Assembly: GCA_963738365.1 (NCBI GenBank)
Contig: CAVTWH010000007.1
Location: 620,001 to 684,000, forward strand
Source of the DNA: CAVTWH01 sp963738365
GTDB lineage: Bacteria > Actinomycetota > Actinomycetes > Mycobacteriales > Micromonosporaceae
Direction of reading: 5' to 3'
Length of the DNA: 64,000 nucleotides
Shown: positions 8,595 to 18,091 of the stretch, piece after piece
Position numbering within the stretch: the first letter of the stretch is position 1
How the letters are laid out: each line of letters begins with the position of its first letter
Translations under genes and position numbers: made by a program
Notes under the pieces: model-generated
What the model was told of the DNA's origin: nothing
The model's input: only the letters and a program-made list of their open reading frames with translations
Databases searched by the model: none

Positions 8595-8723
8595 CGCCGT
8601 TCCCAGCTACGGCCGCGGGCCGGGATGGGGGCCGACGGGTCGGGCACAGCCGATGGGAGCCGGGCTGACCGTGACCGGCGGACCGGTCGCCTCCGTGGGC
8701 TGTCGGGGTGGGATGGTGGCCCG

Positions 8724-8897
8724 GTGGAGAGCGGAGATCCCGGCCGGTCGGGCGGGTGGACGGTGTGGCGCCAGGACGACAACGGCAACCGGTACGAGGT
8801 GTCCCGCCACGACACCCGGGAGCAGGCCGACGCGGTCGCCGAGGCGATGCAGCGCCGGGGCCACAAGCAGCTCTACTGGGTGGCGCGCACCGACTAG
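8724..8897 (+). CDS. Small SPOR-like domain protein, 57 aa
   Basis: Starts at GTG (ESGDPGRSGGWTVW). The core WTVWRQDDNGNRYEVSRHDT, then REQADAVAEAMQRRGHKQLY and WVA, is a compact beta-alpha-beta pattern seen in many small actinobacterial proteins related to SPOR-type domains. Function unknown. The stop codon overlaps the 3' end of the convergent asparagine-synthetase-like gene by 4 bp. A second protein of this general kind lies at 49594. Confidence 0.65.
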   Translation: MESGDPGRSGGWTVWRQDDNGNRYEVSRHDTREQADAVAEAMQRRGHKQLYWVARTD

Positions 8898-10345
8898 TGG
8901 GTACGCGTGGTGGTCCGCAGCCGCATCGTGTGGGCCAGGTCGCGGGCGTGTTCGGCGAGCGTGTGGTCGGGTCGGGCGGCGCGCTCGGCCAGCGCCCGGC
9001 TCAGGTCGTTGTCGCAGCTGGCGAGCACGGTGTCGAGGTCGCGCTGGGCCGGCTCGCACAGGTCGTAGCCGAAGGAGCGGTGCAGCCGGGAGAAGACCAT
9101 CCGGAACCGCCGGGTCCGGGCCCGTAGCGTCGCGCCGGACGGGATGAAGCGGTACCCGTTCAGCTCGGCGGCGTACGCCTCGCGCAGGGTGGCGCCGGGG
9201 TCCGCCAGTCCGGCGGCGACGGCGACCAGTTCCGGGTCGAGGAACGGTACGCGGGCCGAGACGCCGTGCACCGAGCTGACCCGGTCCAGCCGGCGCAGGC
9301 CGGTGCGGCCCAGGTTGGCCAGCCGGTAGCCGCGCAGGGCGGCGGGGGCGTCGCCGAAGAGTTCGTCGGCGCCGTCGGCGGTGAGGACGGTCGTGACACC
9401 GCAGGCGCGTACCCGGGCGTAGAGGGCGAGGGCGGGGACGGCGGCTTCGATGTCGGCGTATTCGGCGAGTTCGCCGATCCGGATCGCCTCACGCACCTGC
9501 TCGTGGCCGATCTGGCGGGGGTGCAGGCGGACGGTTTCCAGGGGTACGCCGAGGTCGGTGGCGAGTTCGGCGGCGGCGGCCAGCGCCGGGTCGTCGGGGG
9601 CGCCGAGGACGAAGGCGACGCAGTCGGGGTGCGCTTCGACGGCGTGCAGCAGGACCACGGCGCTGGCCAGGTCGCCGGCAAGAGGTACCCCCACGGGCTG
9701 GTCGACCGGGAGGCGACCGGCCACCGCCGCGCCCAGCTGCGCGCGCACCGCGGCGGGCGCGTCACCGTCGCTCTGTACAGGCGGCGTGGTGTACCAGGGG
9801 CGTAGCTGTGGGGCGTCGGGCGGGTGGGCCCAGCCGTGGTGGCCGGGGGGTACCTCGTGGATGCGGCTGCCGACCGGGACGAGCCCCTTGATCTCGGAGG
9901 CGAGGTGCAGCCGGCCGTCCAGGCGGGACCAGTAGAGCGGCTTGGCGCCGAACGGGTCGCGGGCCAGGTAGGTGGCGCCGCTGGGGCGGTGGACGAGGGC
10001 CAGTGCGAACTCGCCGCGCAGCCGGGTGACCGCCTGCGGACCCCACTGGCGGGCGGCGGCGAGGACGAGTTCGGGGTCGCTGTCGTCCCGGGCGCACAGG
10101 CCGGCGCGCAACTCGTCGGTGCCGGCCAGGGCGCCGTCGAAGCAGAGCAGCCACTCGCCGTCGGGCGAGCAGCACGGCTGGCCGGGGCCGGCGGCGCCGG
10201 GCGGCCAGCTGGGGCGGACGCCGGCCAGCAGGCCGGGGCGCAGCAGCGTCTCGGCGGGGCCGCCGCGACCGCCGAGCGCGTGCAGCATCCGGGCGAACGT
10301 GGGCCGGCAGCTGTCCGCTCCGATCATCAGCGCGAATCCCGACAC
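8894..10345 (-). CDS. Asparagine-synthetase-like protein with degenerate active sites
   Basis: 483 residues with the two-domain layout of class II glutamine-dependent amidotransferases: glutaminase-like domain (1-180) and synthetase-like domain (200-470). Family marks include FDGALAGTDELRAGL, RGEFALALVHRPSGATYLAR, DPFGAKPLYW, LHLASEIKGL and LTADGADELFGDAPAALRGY. Two catalytic elements are missing. The N-terminus reads (M)SGFALMIG, with Ser where the nucleophilic Cys should follow the initiator Met. The ATP pyrophosphatase loop, normally SGGLDS, reads AGDLAS. True asparagine synthesis is therefore doubtful. It may be a non-catalytic relative, or use other chemistry as beta-lactam synthetases do after losing Cys. 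It lies 39 bp downstream of the LacI gene in the same direction. Confidence 0.85.
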   Translation of the reverse strand: MSGFALMIGADSCRPTFARMLHALGGRGGPAETLLRPGLLAGVRPSWPPGAAGPGQPCCSPDGEWLLCFDGALAGTDELRAGLCARDDSDPELVLAAARQWGPQAVTRLRGEFALALVHRPSGATYLARDPFGAKPLYWSRLDGRLHLASEIKGLVPVGSRIHEVPPGHHGWAHPPDAPQLRPWYTTPPVQSDGDAPAAVRAQLGAAVAGRLPVDQPVGVPLAGDLASAVVLLHAVEAHPDCVAFVLGAPDDPALAAAAELATDLGVPLETVRLHPRQIGHEQVREAIRIGELAEYADIEAAVPALALYARVRACGVTTVLTADGADELFGDAPAALRGYRLANLGRTGLRRLDRVSSVHGVSARVPFLDPELVAVAAGLADPGATLREAYAAELNGYRFIPSGATLRARTRRFRMVFSRLHRSFGYDLCEPAQRDLDTVLASCDNDLSRALAERAARPDHTLAEHARDLAHTMRLRTTTRTH

Positions 10346-10384
10346 GCGCTGACCGTAACATCTGAATAAGGCTATTTGCCCCGG

Positions 10385-11419
10385 TTATCGGTGGTCGTCG
10401 GTGGACCGGTACTCGCCCGCACCGTCAACCGGGGCGCCAGCAGGGTCGCCTCCGGCGCGCTCGCCGTCACCGAGCTTGCGCATCAACAGGGTGACCGCGT
10501 GGGTGCCGACGTCCTCCGCCGGCACCAGCACCGACGTCAGGCCGGGCGGCCGCTCGGCCAGCTCGTCCGGGCAGATCGCGACCACCGACACGTCCTCCGG
10601 CACCCGCCGGCCCAGCCGGAGCGCAGCGCGGCCAGCACCGCGCTCGACCGCCGCCTCGTTGTGCACCACCAGGCCGGTCAGCTCCGGATCCTCGGCGAGC
10701 AGCCGGCTCACCTCGCGGCGGCCACCTGCGGGCCGCCCTCCTCGCACGGGTCCAGCGGGCCCGCACGCCGAAGGAGCGCGCCGCGTCCAGGAAACCGGCC
10801 ATGGTGCGCCGGGCGAAGCCGGTGCCCCGCTCGTAGACGGCCTCCGGGGCGCCGAGCAGCGCGATGTCGCGGTGGCCGAGCTCGGCCAGGTGCGCCGACG
10901 CAGGCCGCGCCGGCCGGGGCGAAGTCGAGGTCGACGCAGGTCAGGCCGGTCGGGTCGGCCGGGAAGCCGATCAGCACGCTGGGCCGCTCCAGCTCGCGCA
11001 GCAGCGGGATCCGGTCGTCGTGCAGCTCCACGTCCATCAGGATCAGGCCGTCGACCAGCGCGCTGGCGTCGATCCGGCGCAGCCCGGCCGGCCCCTCGTC
11101 GGCGGTGAGCAGCAGCACGTCGTGGTCGAAGCGGCGGGCCGTGGTCACCACCGACGACGGCGAACTGCATCAGCACCGGCACGTGCATGCCGGCGCGCAG
11201 CGGCAGCACCAGCGCGATCACGTTGGACCGGTTGCTGGCCAGCGCCCGGGCCCCGGCGTGCGGGTGGTAGCCGAGCACCCGGATGCTGGCCAGCACCCGC
11301 TGCCGGGTCGCCGCCGAGATGGCCCGCTTGCCGCTGAGCACATACGAGACAGTGCTCGGCGCGACCCCGGCGTGCCTGGCGACGTCGTGGATGGTGACCG
11401 GCGGGCGGCGTTCGGTCAT
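10385..11419 (-). CDS. LacI-family transcriptional regulator (frame-broken)
   Basis: The N-terminal DNA-binding domain is intact: TIHDVARHAGVAPSTVSYVL, then SGKRAISAATRQRVLASI and the hinge helix with NRSNVIALVLPL. The periplasmic-binding-like sensor domain is present but spread over several frames: DHDVLLLTADEGPAGLRRID, ASALVDGLILMDVEL, LTGLVVHNEAAVERG and EDVSVVAICPDELAE. Breaks fall near 11155, 10905, 10755 and 10725; I judge these sequence errors. Its ATG overlaps the GH3 stop codon (ATGA), so the two are translationally coupled. It probably responds to the sugar released by GH3 and binds the palindrome at 14304. Confidence 0.8.
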   Translation of the reverse strand: MTERRPPVTIHDVARHAGVAPSTVSYVLSGKRAISAATRQRVLASIRVLGYHPHAGARALASNRSNVIALVLPLRAGMHVPVLMQFAVVGGDHGPPLRPRRAAAHRRRGAGRAAPDRRQRAGRRPDPDGRGAARRPDPAAARAGAAQRADRLPGRPDRPDLRRPRLRPGRRGLRRRTWPSSATATSRCSAPRRPSTSGAPASPGAPWPVSWTRRAPSACGPAGPVRGGRPAGGRREVSRLLAEDPELTGLVVHNEAAVERGAGRAALRLGRRVPEDVSVVAICPDELAERPPGLTSVLVPAEDVGTHAVTLLMRKLGDGERAGGDPAGAPVDGAGEYRSTDDHR

Positions 11420-14261
11420 CGTCGGGCCAGCTGCAGGTCGCGGACGGTCACCCCGGCGTCGGGCGACGATCACGTACAGATCACGCCCGCCGGTCCCGCT
11501 CATCGGGACGTCGGCTTCGTCGCATTGGTACCGGTCGCCGTCGCAGGCCGCTGTCGACGGTGCCGAGCACTCGCCGTCCAGCGGGTCGTCCAGGCGGGCC
11601 AGTCAGCGCGGCCCGGCCGGCCGTCGGCTGGGAGAGCGCCACGATCGGCTGTCCCGCCGGCGAAGTCGACGTCCTCGTAGCAGAGCCAGCCGCCGGCGTC
11701 GGTGACCCGCACCGCGTCGCCCGTCACCGGGTCGGCGTCCACCAGCAGGCTCAGCGTAGTCGTCGAAGTCGGCCGCGGGTACCCCTCGGCTGGCGTCCCG
11801 GGGGCCGATGGTCTCGCCGCGTACCGACAGCTCGGCGCAGCAGCGGATGTCGGCACTGGAGGCGCCGACCATGACCAGTTGCCGGCGCTCTCGACCACCC
11901 ACCGGCCCCGGGTCACGTCCCAGAACGCCAGCTCCCGGACGGTCAGGGTGAACGTCCACGGTCGCTGGCGCCCGGCGGCAGCGGCACCCGGTGGAAGCCG
12001 CGCAGCCGGCGCAGCGGCTGTTTGACCCGGGAGCGCCGCTGCCGGGTGTAGAGCTGCACGACCTCGTCGGTGGCGCGGTCGCCCGTCGTTGGTCACCTCG
12101 ACGCTCACGGTGACCTCGCCGTCCGCGGCCAGCACTCGGCGCTCAGCGGCAGGTCGCCGTAGCGGACCGGGGCGTAGGTGAGGCCGTGGCCGAACGGGTA
12201 CAGCGGGGTGCCCCGGTAGTACAGGTAGGTGGCGTCGGCGCTGATGATGTCGTAGTCGAGCAGGTCGGGCAGTTCGCCGTCGCCGGCGTACCAGGTCTGG
12301 GTGAGCCGGCCGGCCGGGGCGGCGGCGCCGAACAGCACGTCGGCCAGCGCCCGGCCGTACTCCTGGCCCGCCGTGCGCCGACCAGAGCACGCCGGCAGGT
12401 GCCGCTGCGCCCAGTCCGATCGCGTACGGGTAGCTGCTGGTCAGCACCAGCACGGTGCGCGGGTTGGCGGCGTGCACGGCGCGCAGCAGCCGCTCCTGGC
12501 TCGGGCGGCAGGGCCAGGTCGGCCGGTCCTCGGTCTCCCGGCCGTTGACCATCGGGTGGTTGCCGAGCACCACGACCGCCACGTCGGCGCCGGCGGCCAG
12601 CGGCGGCGGCCGTCGGCCGCCCCGTCGACGAGCAGCTCGATGCTCGAAGCCGGTGGCCGCGCCGGGGTCGTCGGCGTCGGCGCGCACGCCGGTCCGGGCC
12701 GACGGCCAGGTAGCGCCCGCTGGCCAGGTGGTCGCAGCACGACGTCGGCGCCGCGCGGGCGACGAACGTCGAAGGTCTCCCGCACCACCCAGCCGCCCGG
12801 CGCCGGCGGTCGTTGACCAGCGCGCCGTCGTCGTCCACGGTGAGGTGCCGGCCGTTGCGCGACGGCGCGCAGCGCCAGCACCCCCTGCCCCCAGTCGTCG
12901 AGGTCGAGCCAGGTCGCCTGGCCGGCGCGCGGCCGCGTCGGCGCGACACCGGCCGCCGGGGCTGGCGGCCGACATGGTCAGGTACCCGCCGCCGCGCGAC
13001 CCGCAGCGCCACCCGGTCCAGCGCCCTCGGCGAAGCGCACCCGGTCGGCGCCCAGCCGCTCGGTGATGCCGCCGCGGGCGGTGTGCCGCGTAGGGCAGCG
13101 TGCCGCTGTACCAGTCCTCGTAGAGCGGTGTCGGCCGAGCGGCCCGAGCACCGCGACCCGCGCCGCGTCCGGCGGCCAGCGGCAGCAGCCCGTCGTTCTT
13201 CAGCAGCACCATGGACTGCCGGGCCGCCTCGCGGCGAGCTCCTGGTGCGCCGGGCAGTTGATCACCTCTTCGGTGATCGCGGCGTACGGGTTGCCCGCCG
13301 GGTCGTCGAACTCGCCGAGCCGGAGCCGGATCGGCCAGCGATCCGCCGGACCGCGGTGTCCACGTCGGCCTCGGTCGAGCAGCCCGCGCTCGAGCGCCTC
13401 GGTGATCCGCTCGATGGTGGGCGCGGTGTCGGTCGTCGTCCTCGGTGAAGCTGTCGACGCCGGCCTTGACCAGCGCGGCGCGTAGCTGGCCGACGTGGTC
13501 GGGGTGGTAGCGCTGCGCGCCGACCACGTTGGACGGCGCCTGCGCGTCGCTGACCACCAGCACCTCGTCGCTGGTCCAGCCGCGCAGCTCGGCGTTGATC
13601 AGCGGGCTCAGGTGCGCGGGCGCGGCCGTTGACCAGGTTGTAGGAGGCCATCACGGCGACCGCCGCGCCCGCCTCGATCGGGGCCCGGAACGCCGGCAGC
13701 TCGTACTCGTGCAGCACCCTGGGCGGCAGGTTGCTGGAGGTGGTGGCGCCGGTCGGTCTCGTTGTTGTAGCCGAGGAAGTGCTTGAGCGTCGGCGCGGTC
13801 TTCAGGCACGTCGGGTGGTCGCCGCGCAGCCCCGCGGCGTAGGCGGTGGCGAGCACCCCGGTGAGCAGCGGGTCCTCGGCGTAGCCCTCCTCGTTGCGGC
13901 CCCAGCGCGGGTCGCGCAGCAGGTTGACCACCGGCGCCCAGACGTTGAGCCCGACCGCGCTCCGGGTCCTTGTGGTGGAAGGCCGCGGACCTCGTCGCCG
14001 ACCGCCGCGCCGACCCGGCGATCAGCTCGGGGTTCCAGCTGCTGGCCAGCCCGACCGCCTGGGGGAAGACGGTGGCCGGGCCGAGCCAGGCCAGCCCGTG
14101 CAGGGCCTCGGTGCCGGTGCGGAAGGCGGCGAGGCCGAGCCGGGGCACCGGCGCCTGGTGCTGGTGCAGCAGGCCGATCTTCTCCGGCCAGCGTGAGCTG
14201 GCCGAGCAGGTCGGCGACCCGCGTCGGCGCGGGGGAGCGTGCGGGGTCGCGGAACGCTCAT
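11416..14261 (-). CDS. Family 3 glycoside hydrolase with C-terminal CBM6-like domain (frame-broken)
   Basis: About 945 residues if breaks are ignored. Domain order: GH3 N-terminal barrel (EKIGLLHQHQAPVPRLGLA, GTEALHGLAWLGPATVFPQA, HFLGYNNET, and the nucleophile region VVSDAQAPSNVVGAQRYHPD); GH3 C-terminal domain (RQSMVLLKNDGLLPL, VVVLGNHPMVNGRETEDRP, AAPAGRLTQTWYAGDGELPD); an insert that may be a beta-trefoil (GRHLTVDDDGALVNDR, GRYLAVG); an FN3-like region; and a CBM6-like end (GWLCYEDVDFAGG). It hydrolyses terminal beta-glucosides or beta-xylosides of oligosaccharides. No signal peptide, so cytoplasmic. There are at least ten single-base frame changes spread over the gene. The stop codon overlaps the LacI start. 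Upstream lies a perfect LacI-type operator. Confidence 0.82.
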
Positions 14262-14303
14262 CGGCGGTACCACCCCTGGTGCGGACGCTGGCGGTCGGCC
14301 GGC

Positions 14304-14319
14304 GTCGAAGCGCTTCGAC
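14304..14319. promoter_or_regulatory. Perfect 16-bp LacI-type operator upstream of GH3
   Basis: GTCGAAGCGCTTCGAC is fully palindromic with the central CG usual for LacI-family sites, 43 bp upstream of the GH3 start. A half site, TTCGAAGCG, lies at 14350-14358. The neighbouring LacI gene is the natural candidate regulator. Confidence 0.65.
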
Positions 14320-14476
14320 AAGGCGTGGACGCGGGCGCATCGACAGGGTTTCGAAGCGTGCTCGGACGCCGGACGTGAAGGTGACTTCCGCCGATGACCG
14401 CACCGCGTTGCCGACCCGGACCCGGCATCGTAGCTGTGTCCGTCAGCGATTGTCACCGGCACGGCCGCCGACCCGG

Positions 14477-15820
14477 TCAAGGGTCGGTCGATCCGGGTGC
14501 GTCGCAGGCAGTCGGAGACCGCCGAGGACGGCTCGGTGGACGAGCGGCCCGGTCGGGCCGGGCGGAGCTGGCCGGAGTCGACAGCGTCGAGTAGCCGGCC
14601 CGCGCCGCCGGTCGCGGCGGCGTCGTGCCCAGCGTCGAGGCCACCAGCCGGCAGCCGCCGGCGTCGGGGGCGAGGGCCCGGGCGCGCAGCTCGGCCTCGG
14701 CGGCCGGGCAGGAGCCACGGCGCCAGCGGCTCGTAGTAGCCGCCGAGCATCACCACCTCGGGGTTGAGCAGGTTGGCCAGCAGGCCGATGCCGTAGCCCA
14801 GGTGCCGGCCGAGCTCGGCGAGCCCGTTGAGCACCGCGCGCTCCTGCGCCCGGGCGCGGCGTACCACCTCGTCGACCTCGGCTTCGAGGTCGCGCGGGCC
14901 GCGTCGTGCCGCCGTGCCGGGCCGCAGCCGGCGGACCAGCGCGGCGACGCCGGCGACCGCCTCCAGGCAGCCGACCCGGCCGCAGGCGCAGGCCGGGCCG
15001 GCCGGGTCGACCGGCAGGTGGCCGATCTCGCCGGCGAAGCCCGAGGCCGCCGCGCACCAGTCGGCCGCCGGCGATCATGCCGCGCGCCCGAGCCCGACGC
15101 CGCCGGTGAGGAGGACCAGGTCGGCCGGGCGCCGGCGTGCGCGCCGTAGCGGTGCTCGGCGAGCGCGGCGAGGTTGGCGTCGTTCTCGACGACCACGGGA
15201 AGTCGGGTCGCCGCAGCGCCGCGCTGCAGGGTCGTCCCGGACCGCGACGTCGCGCCAGCCGAGGTTGCCGGCGCAGCCGCGCACCACGCCGGCCGGCGTC
15301 GACCAGGCCGGCACGCCCGACGGTGAGGCCGAGCACCTGGCGGCCGTCCTCGTGCAGCCGGGCCAGCGCCCGCGCGGCCAGAGCGCCGCGACCGCGGCGA
15401 GGGTCCGGCCGGCGGCGCCGCGGTCGCCGCCGAGCGGCGCCAGGACAGCAGCCGCTCGCCGGCCAGGTCGAGCGCGACCACGGCTCAGGTGGTCGGCGTT
15501 GATGCTCAGCCCGATCGCGGCGTACGGGCGCGCCGTCCAGGACGATCATCGTGGCCGGCCGGCCGATACGCCGCTCGGTCAGCCCGGTCTCGCGCAGCAG
15601 CCGCCGCCCGATCAGCTCGCTGACCAGGCTGGAGACGGTGGCCTTGTTGAGCCCGGTGGCCGCCGCGATGTCCGCGCGCGAGCAGGGCGCGTGCGGACGC
15701 GGACGTGGCCCAGCGACCACCGCCAGGTTGGTGGCCCGGACGTCGGCGAAGTCCGCCGGCTGCCGGTCGAGGTGGTCGTGATCAAAGTGGGTCCCGCTTC
15801 CCGATCGGTCGCCCCATCAT
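14477..15820 (-). CDS. ROK-family transcriptional repressor (XylR/NagC type, frame-broken; ends approximate)
   Basis: N-terminal winged helix: ADFADVRATNLAVV, then CSRADIAAATGLNKATVSSL and IGRRLLRETGLTERRIGRPA. The ROK domain follows in pieces: LAGERLLSWR, VVENDANLAALAEHRYG, VLLTGGVGLG-type glycine motif, ACACGRVGCLEAV-like zinc-cysteine region seen as CGRVGC in one frame, and LGRHLGYGIGLLANLLNPEV ending with VMLGGYYEPLAPWLLP. Breaks occur about every 100-150 bases, so both ends are estimates; the start is set at the first ATG before the winged helix. ROK repressors bind operators until a sugar is present. Divergent from the ABC importer, it probably controls the importer and the GH31/GH42 pair through the matching sites at 16006 and 22489. 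Confidence 0.78.
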
Positions 15821-15949
15821 GCCGCATCAGGCCATGCCGATCAGGGACCGGACCGGGCCTCGTCCGGGTGGGCAGCGACCGGCCGGAGATTCGGCTGTGC
15901 CAGCGCCCCGCGCCCGGAACGAGAGGCTTCCGGTCGATGCGTAACGGCG

Positions 15950-15963
15950 TGGGAACGCTCCCT
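15950..15963. promoter_or_regulatory. CebR-like operator upstream of the ABC importer
   Basis: TGGGAACGCTCCCT matches the 14-bp CebR consensus at 12 positions and resembles the site before the cellulase gene at 872. It lies about 160 bp upstream of the importer start and could link importer expression to cello-oligosaccharide signalling. Confidence 0.5.
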
Positions 15964-16005
15964 TGTGGCAGCTGTTGCCATCGTCTAACTTGTCTAATTG
16001 CGTTT

Positions 16006-16029
16006 GTTTAGCGACCAGACCAACTAAAT
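16006..16029. promoter_or_regulatory. 24-bp inverted repeat, probable ROK operator (site 1)
   Basis: Outer arms GTTTAG and CTAAAT are separated so that the whole is 24 bp. Read on the minus strand it shares the left arm ATTTAGTT and the right end AAAC, with identical spacing, with the element in the GH31/GH42 intergenic region. It lies 92 bp upstream of the solute-binding-protein gene. Confidence 0.6.
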
Positions 16030-16120
16030 CCTAGGCCACCGGGCGGCGCGGTCAAGCAGCTTTCTGCGGAACTGCCAGCCGCCGGCCTTAATCCACACCC
16101 CCGCAGAAGGTGGATCGCCC

Positions 16121-17859
16121 ATGCCCAGCGAAACATCGCCCACCCCTCGACGGCGCCCTCCGGCCCGGCGGTGTCCCGGCGCGGCGTGCTGCGCTCCGCG
16201 GCCGCCGTGGCCGGCGCGGGCCTCGCCGGCCCGCTGCTCGCCGGCTGCGAATCCGGCGGCAGCAAGGGCCCCGGTACCACCAGCCAGAACGACGTCAGCA
16301 AGATCATCCCGGCGTACAGTCCAGAACAGCCGGTCAAGCCGGACATCCCGAGCGTCACCGGCCCCAGCGGCGCCGTGTCCGACCCCGGCTTCCTGTCCTA
16401 CCCGAGCAACCCGGTGAAGACCGTCACCGCGGTGCCCGGCAAGGGCGGCAACTACACCACCATGACCCCGCTGTGGGGCGCCATCCCGCCGTCGTCCGGC
16501 AACGGCTACTACGACGCGGTCAACAAGGCGCTCGGCGCCACCCTGAAGATCCAGCCGGCCGACGGCAACAACTACGGCGACACCACGCTGCCGCCGATCT
16601 TCGCCGCCGACAAGATGCCCAGACTGGATCATGGTGCCCGGCTGGAACACCCAGCAAGCTGGACTTCGGCGCAGGCGGTCGAGGCGAAGTTCGCCGACCT
16701 CACCCCGTACCTGGCCGGGGACAAGGCCAAGGAGTACCCGAACCTGGCCAACGTCTCCGTCCGGCGCCTGGGCCTGCGGCGTCTGGAACGGCAAGCTGTT
16801 CGGCATCCCGATCTACCCTCCGGCGCACAGGTCAACGGCACGTACTTCTACCGCGAGGACGTCTTCGACAAGCTGGGGATCAAAGCCGCCGACATCAAGA
16901 CCACCGCCGACCTGGAAGCCCTCGGCGCCCAACTCACCAACAAGAACGCGGGCGTCTGGGCGTTCGAGCGACATGCTGGGCCAGAACGCCGCGTACGCCT
17001 CGCAGCTGTTCCACTACCCCAACGACTGGGGCCTGGACTCCAGCGGCAAGCTCATCCACAAGTTCGAGACACCCCGGCATGGTGGAGGCCCTCAACTGGC
17101 ACGCCAAGCTGGTCAAGGCCGGCTACGTGCACCCCGACGCGGTCGCCGCCAACAACCAGAACGCCAAGCAGCGCTTCTGGAGCGGCAAGTCGCTGGTCAC
17201 CTGCGACGGTACCGGCGCCTGGAACGGTGACGACGCCAAGTCGGGCACCGCCGCCAACCCCGGCTACCGCCGGCAGGCCTTCCAGCTGCTGACCGCCGAC
17301 CGCGCCGTCAAGCCCGACGATCCTGCTGGGCAACGGCGCGGCGATGTTCAGCTACCTCAACAAGAAGCTCTCCGCCGCCCGGATCAAGGAGTGCCTGGCG
17401 ATCGCCAACTTCCTCGCCGCGCCGTACGGCTCGGCCGAGTGGCTGCTGGTCAACTTCGGCGCGGACGGGCCGAGTACACGATGACCGGCGGCAACCCGCG
17501 TCCTCACCGAGCAAGGGCGGCAAGGAGGTGGCCACCACCTTCCAGTTCCTGGCCACCCCGCCCTCGCCGACCACGGTCGAGCTCCGGCTTCGCCCAGGTG
17601 GCCAAGGACTACTGCGCCTGGCAGGCTGACGACGGTGAAGTACGCCGTCAAGCCGGTCTTCTACGGCATGAACGTCACCGAGCCGTGCCAGTACAGCTCG
17701 ATCGGCCAGGCGGTCCTGGACACCATCGCCGACGTCAAGGTGGGCCGCAAGCCCATCTCCGCCTTCACCGACGCGGTGAAGACCTGGCAGAACCAGGGCG
17801 GCAACGCGCTGCGCGACTTCTACCAGGGCATCCGGAGCAAGTACGGCACCGGCCAGTGA
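16121..17859 (+). CDS. ABC sugar importer, lipid-anchored solute-binding protein (LplA-like, frame-broken)
   Basis: About 560 residues, longer than usual CUT1 binding proteins and typical of the LplA/YtcQ group that handles larger oligosaccharides. The N-terminus carries a twin-arginine-like and lipobox signal: VSRRGVLRSAAAVAGAG followed by PLLAGCESGG, so the cysteine is lipidated at the outer membrane face. Binding-protein features include LWGAIPPSSGNGYYDAVNKA, TLPPIFAADK, GTYFYREDVFDKLGIK and the end QNQGGNALRDFYQGIRSKYG. Breaks occur near 16150, 16620, 16660, 16670, 16760, 16820, 16970, 17075, 17320, 17475 and later. The two permease genes follow; the ATPase is not encoded here and is probably a shared MsiK-type protein. 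Confidence 0.82.
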
Positions 17860-17863
17860 GCCG

Positions 17864-17906
17864 CCGCCGGGGTCGTGGCCGGTTGCCCAGGCCGCGACCC
17901 CGGCGG
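17864..17906 (+). terminator. Strong hairpin between binding-protein and permease genes (attenuator or RNA stabiliser)
   Basis: CCGCCGGGGTCG (17864-17875) pairs with CGACCCCGGCGG (17895-17906), extended by GGCC/GGCC inside. It begins 4 bp after the binding-protein stop codon. A smaller perfect hairpin, GCGGGGTG/CACCCCGC, follows at 17941-17962. Such structures usually let the binding protein be made in excess over the permeases. Confidence 0.6.
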
Positions 17907-18091
17907 TGCCCGCACCGCGCCTCCGTGCGCGCTGACGAGTGCGGGGTGAAACGGCACCCCGCGTGACCGGCATCGACGGAGTACCCGCCGTGGGGCCGTT
18001 GCCGCCCGGTCGGCTGACCACCGGGCAGGATCGACGCAGCGGCGGCGCGGGTCGGACGCGCCGTCCCAGCGCACCGCCGGGCCGCAGGCCG

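Larger units (their letters stand above)
15821..16120. other. Divergent promoter region between ROK repressor and ABC importer
   Basis: About 300 bp without a gene. It holds a CebR-like site (15950), two adjacent near-repeats GTCTAACTT and GTCTAATTG (15983-16000) and the 24-bp inverted repeat at 16006. The stretch 15980-16030 is notably AT-rich for this genome, as expected of a promoter. Confidence 0.6.
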
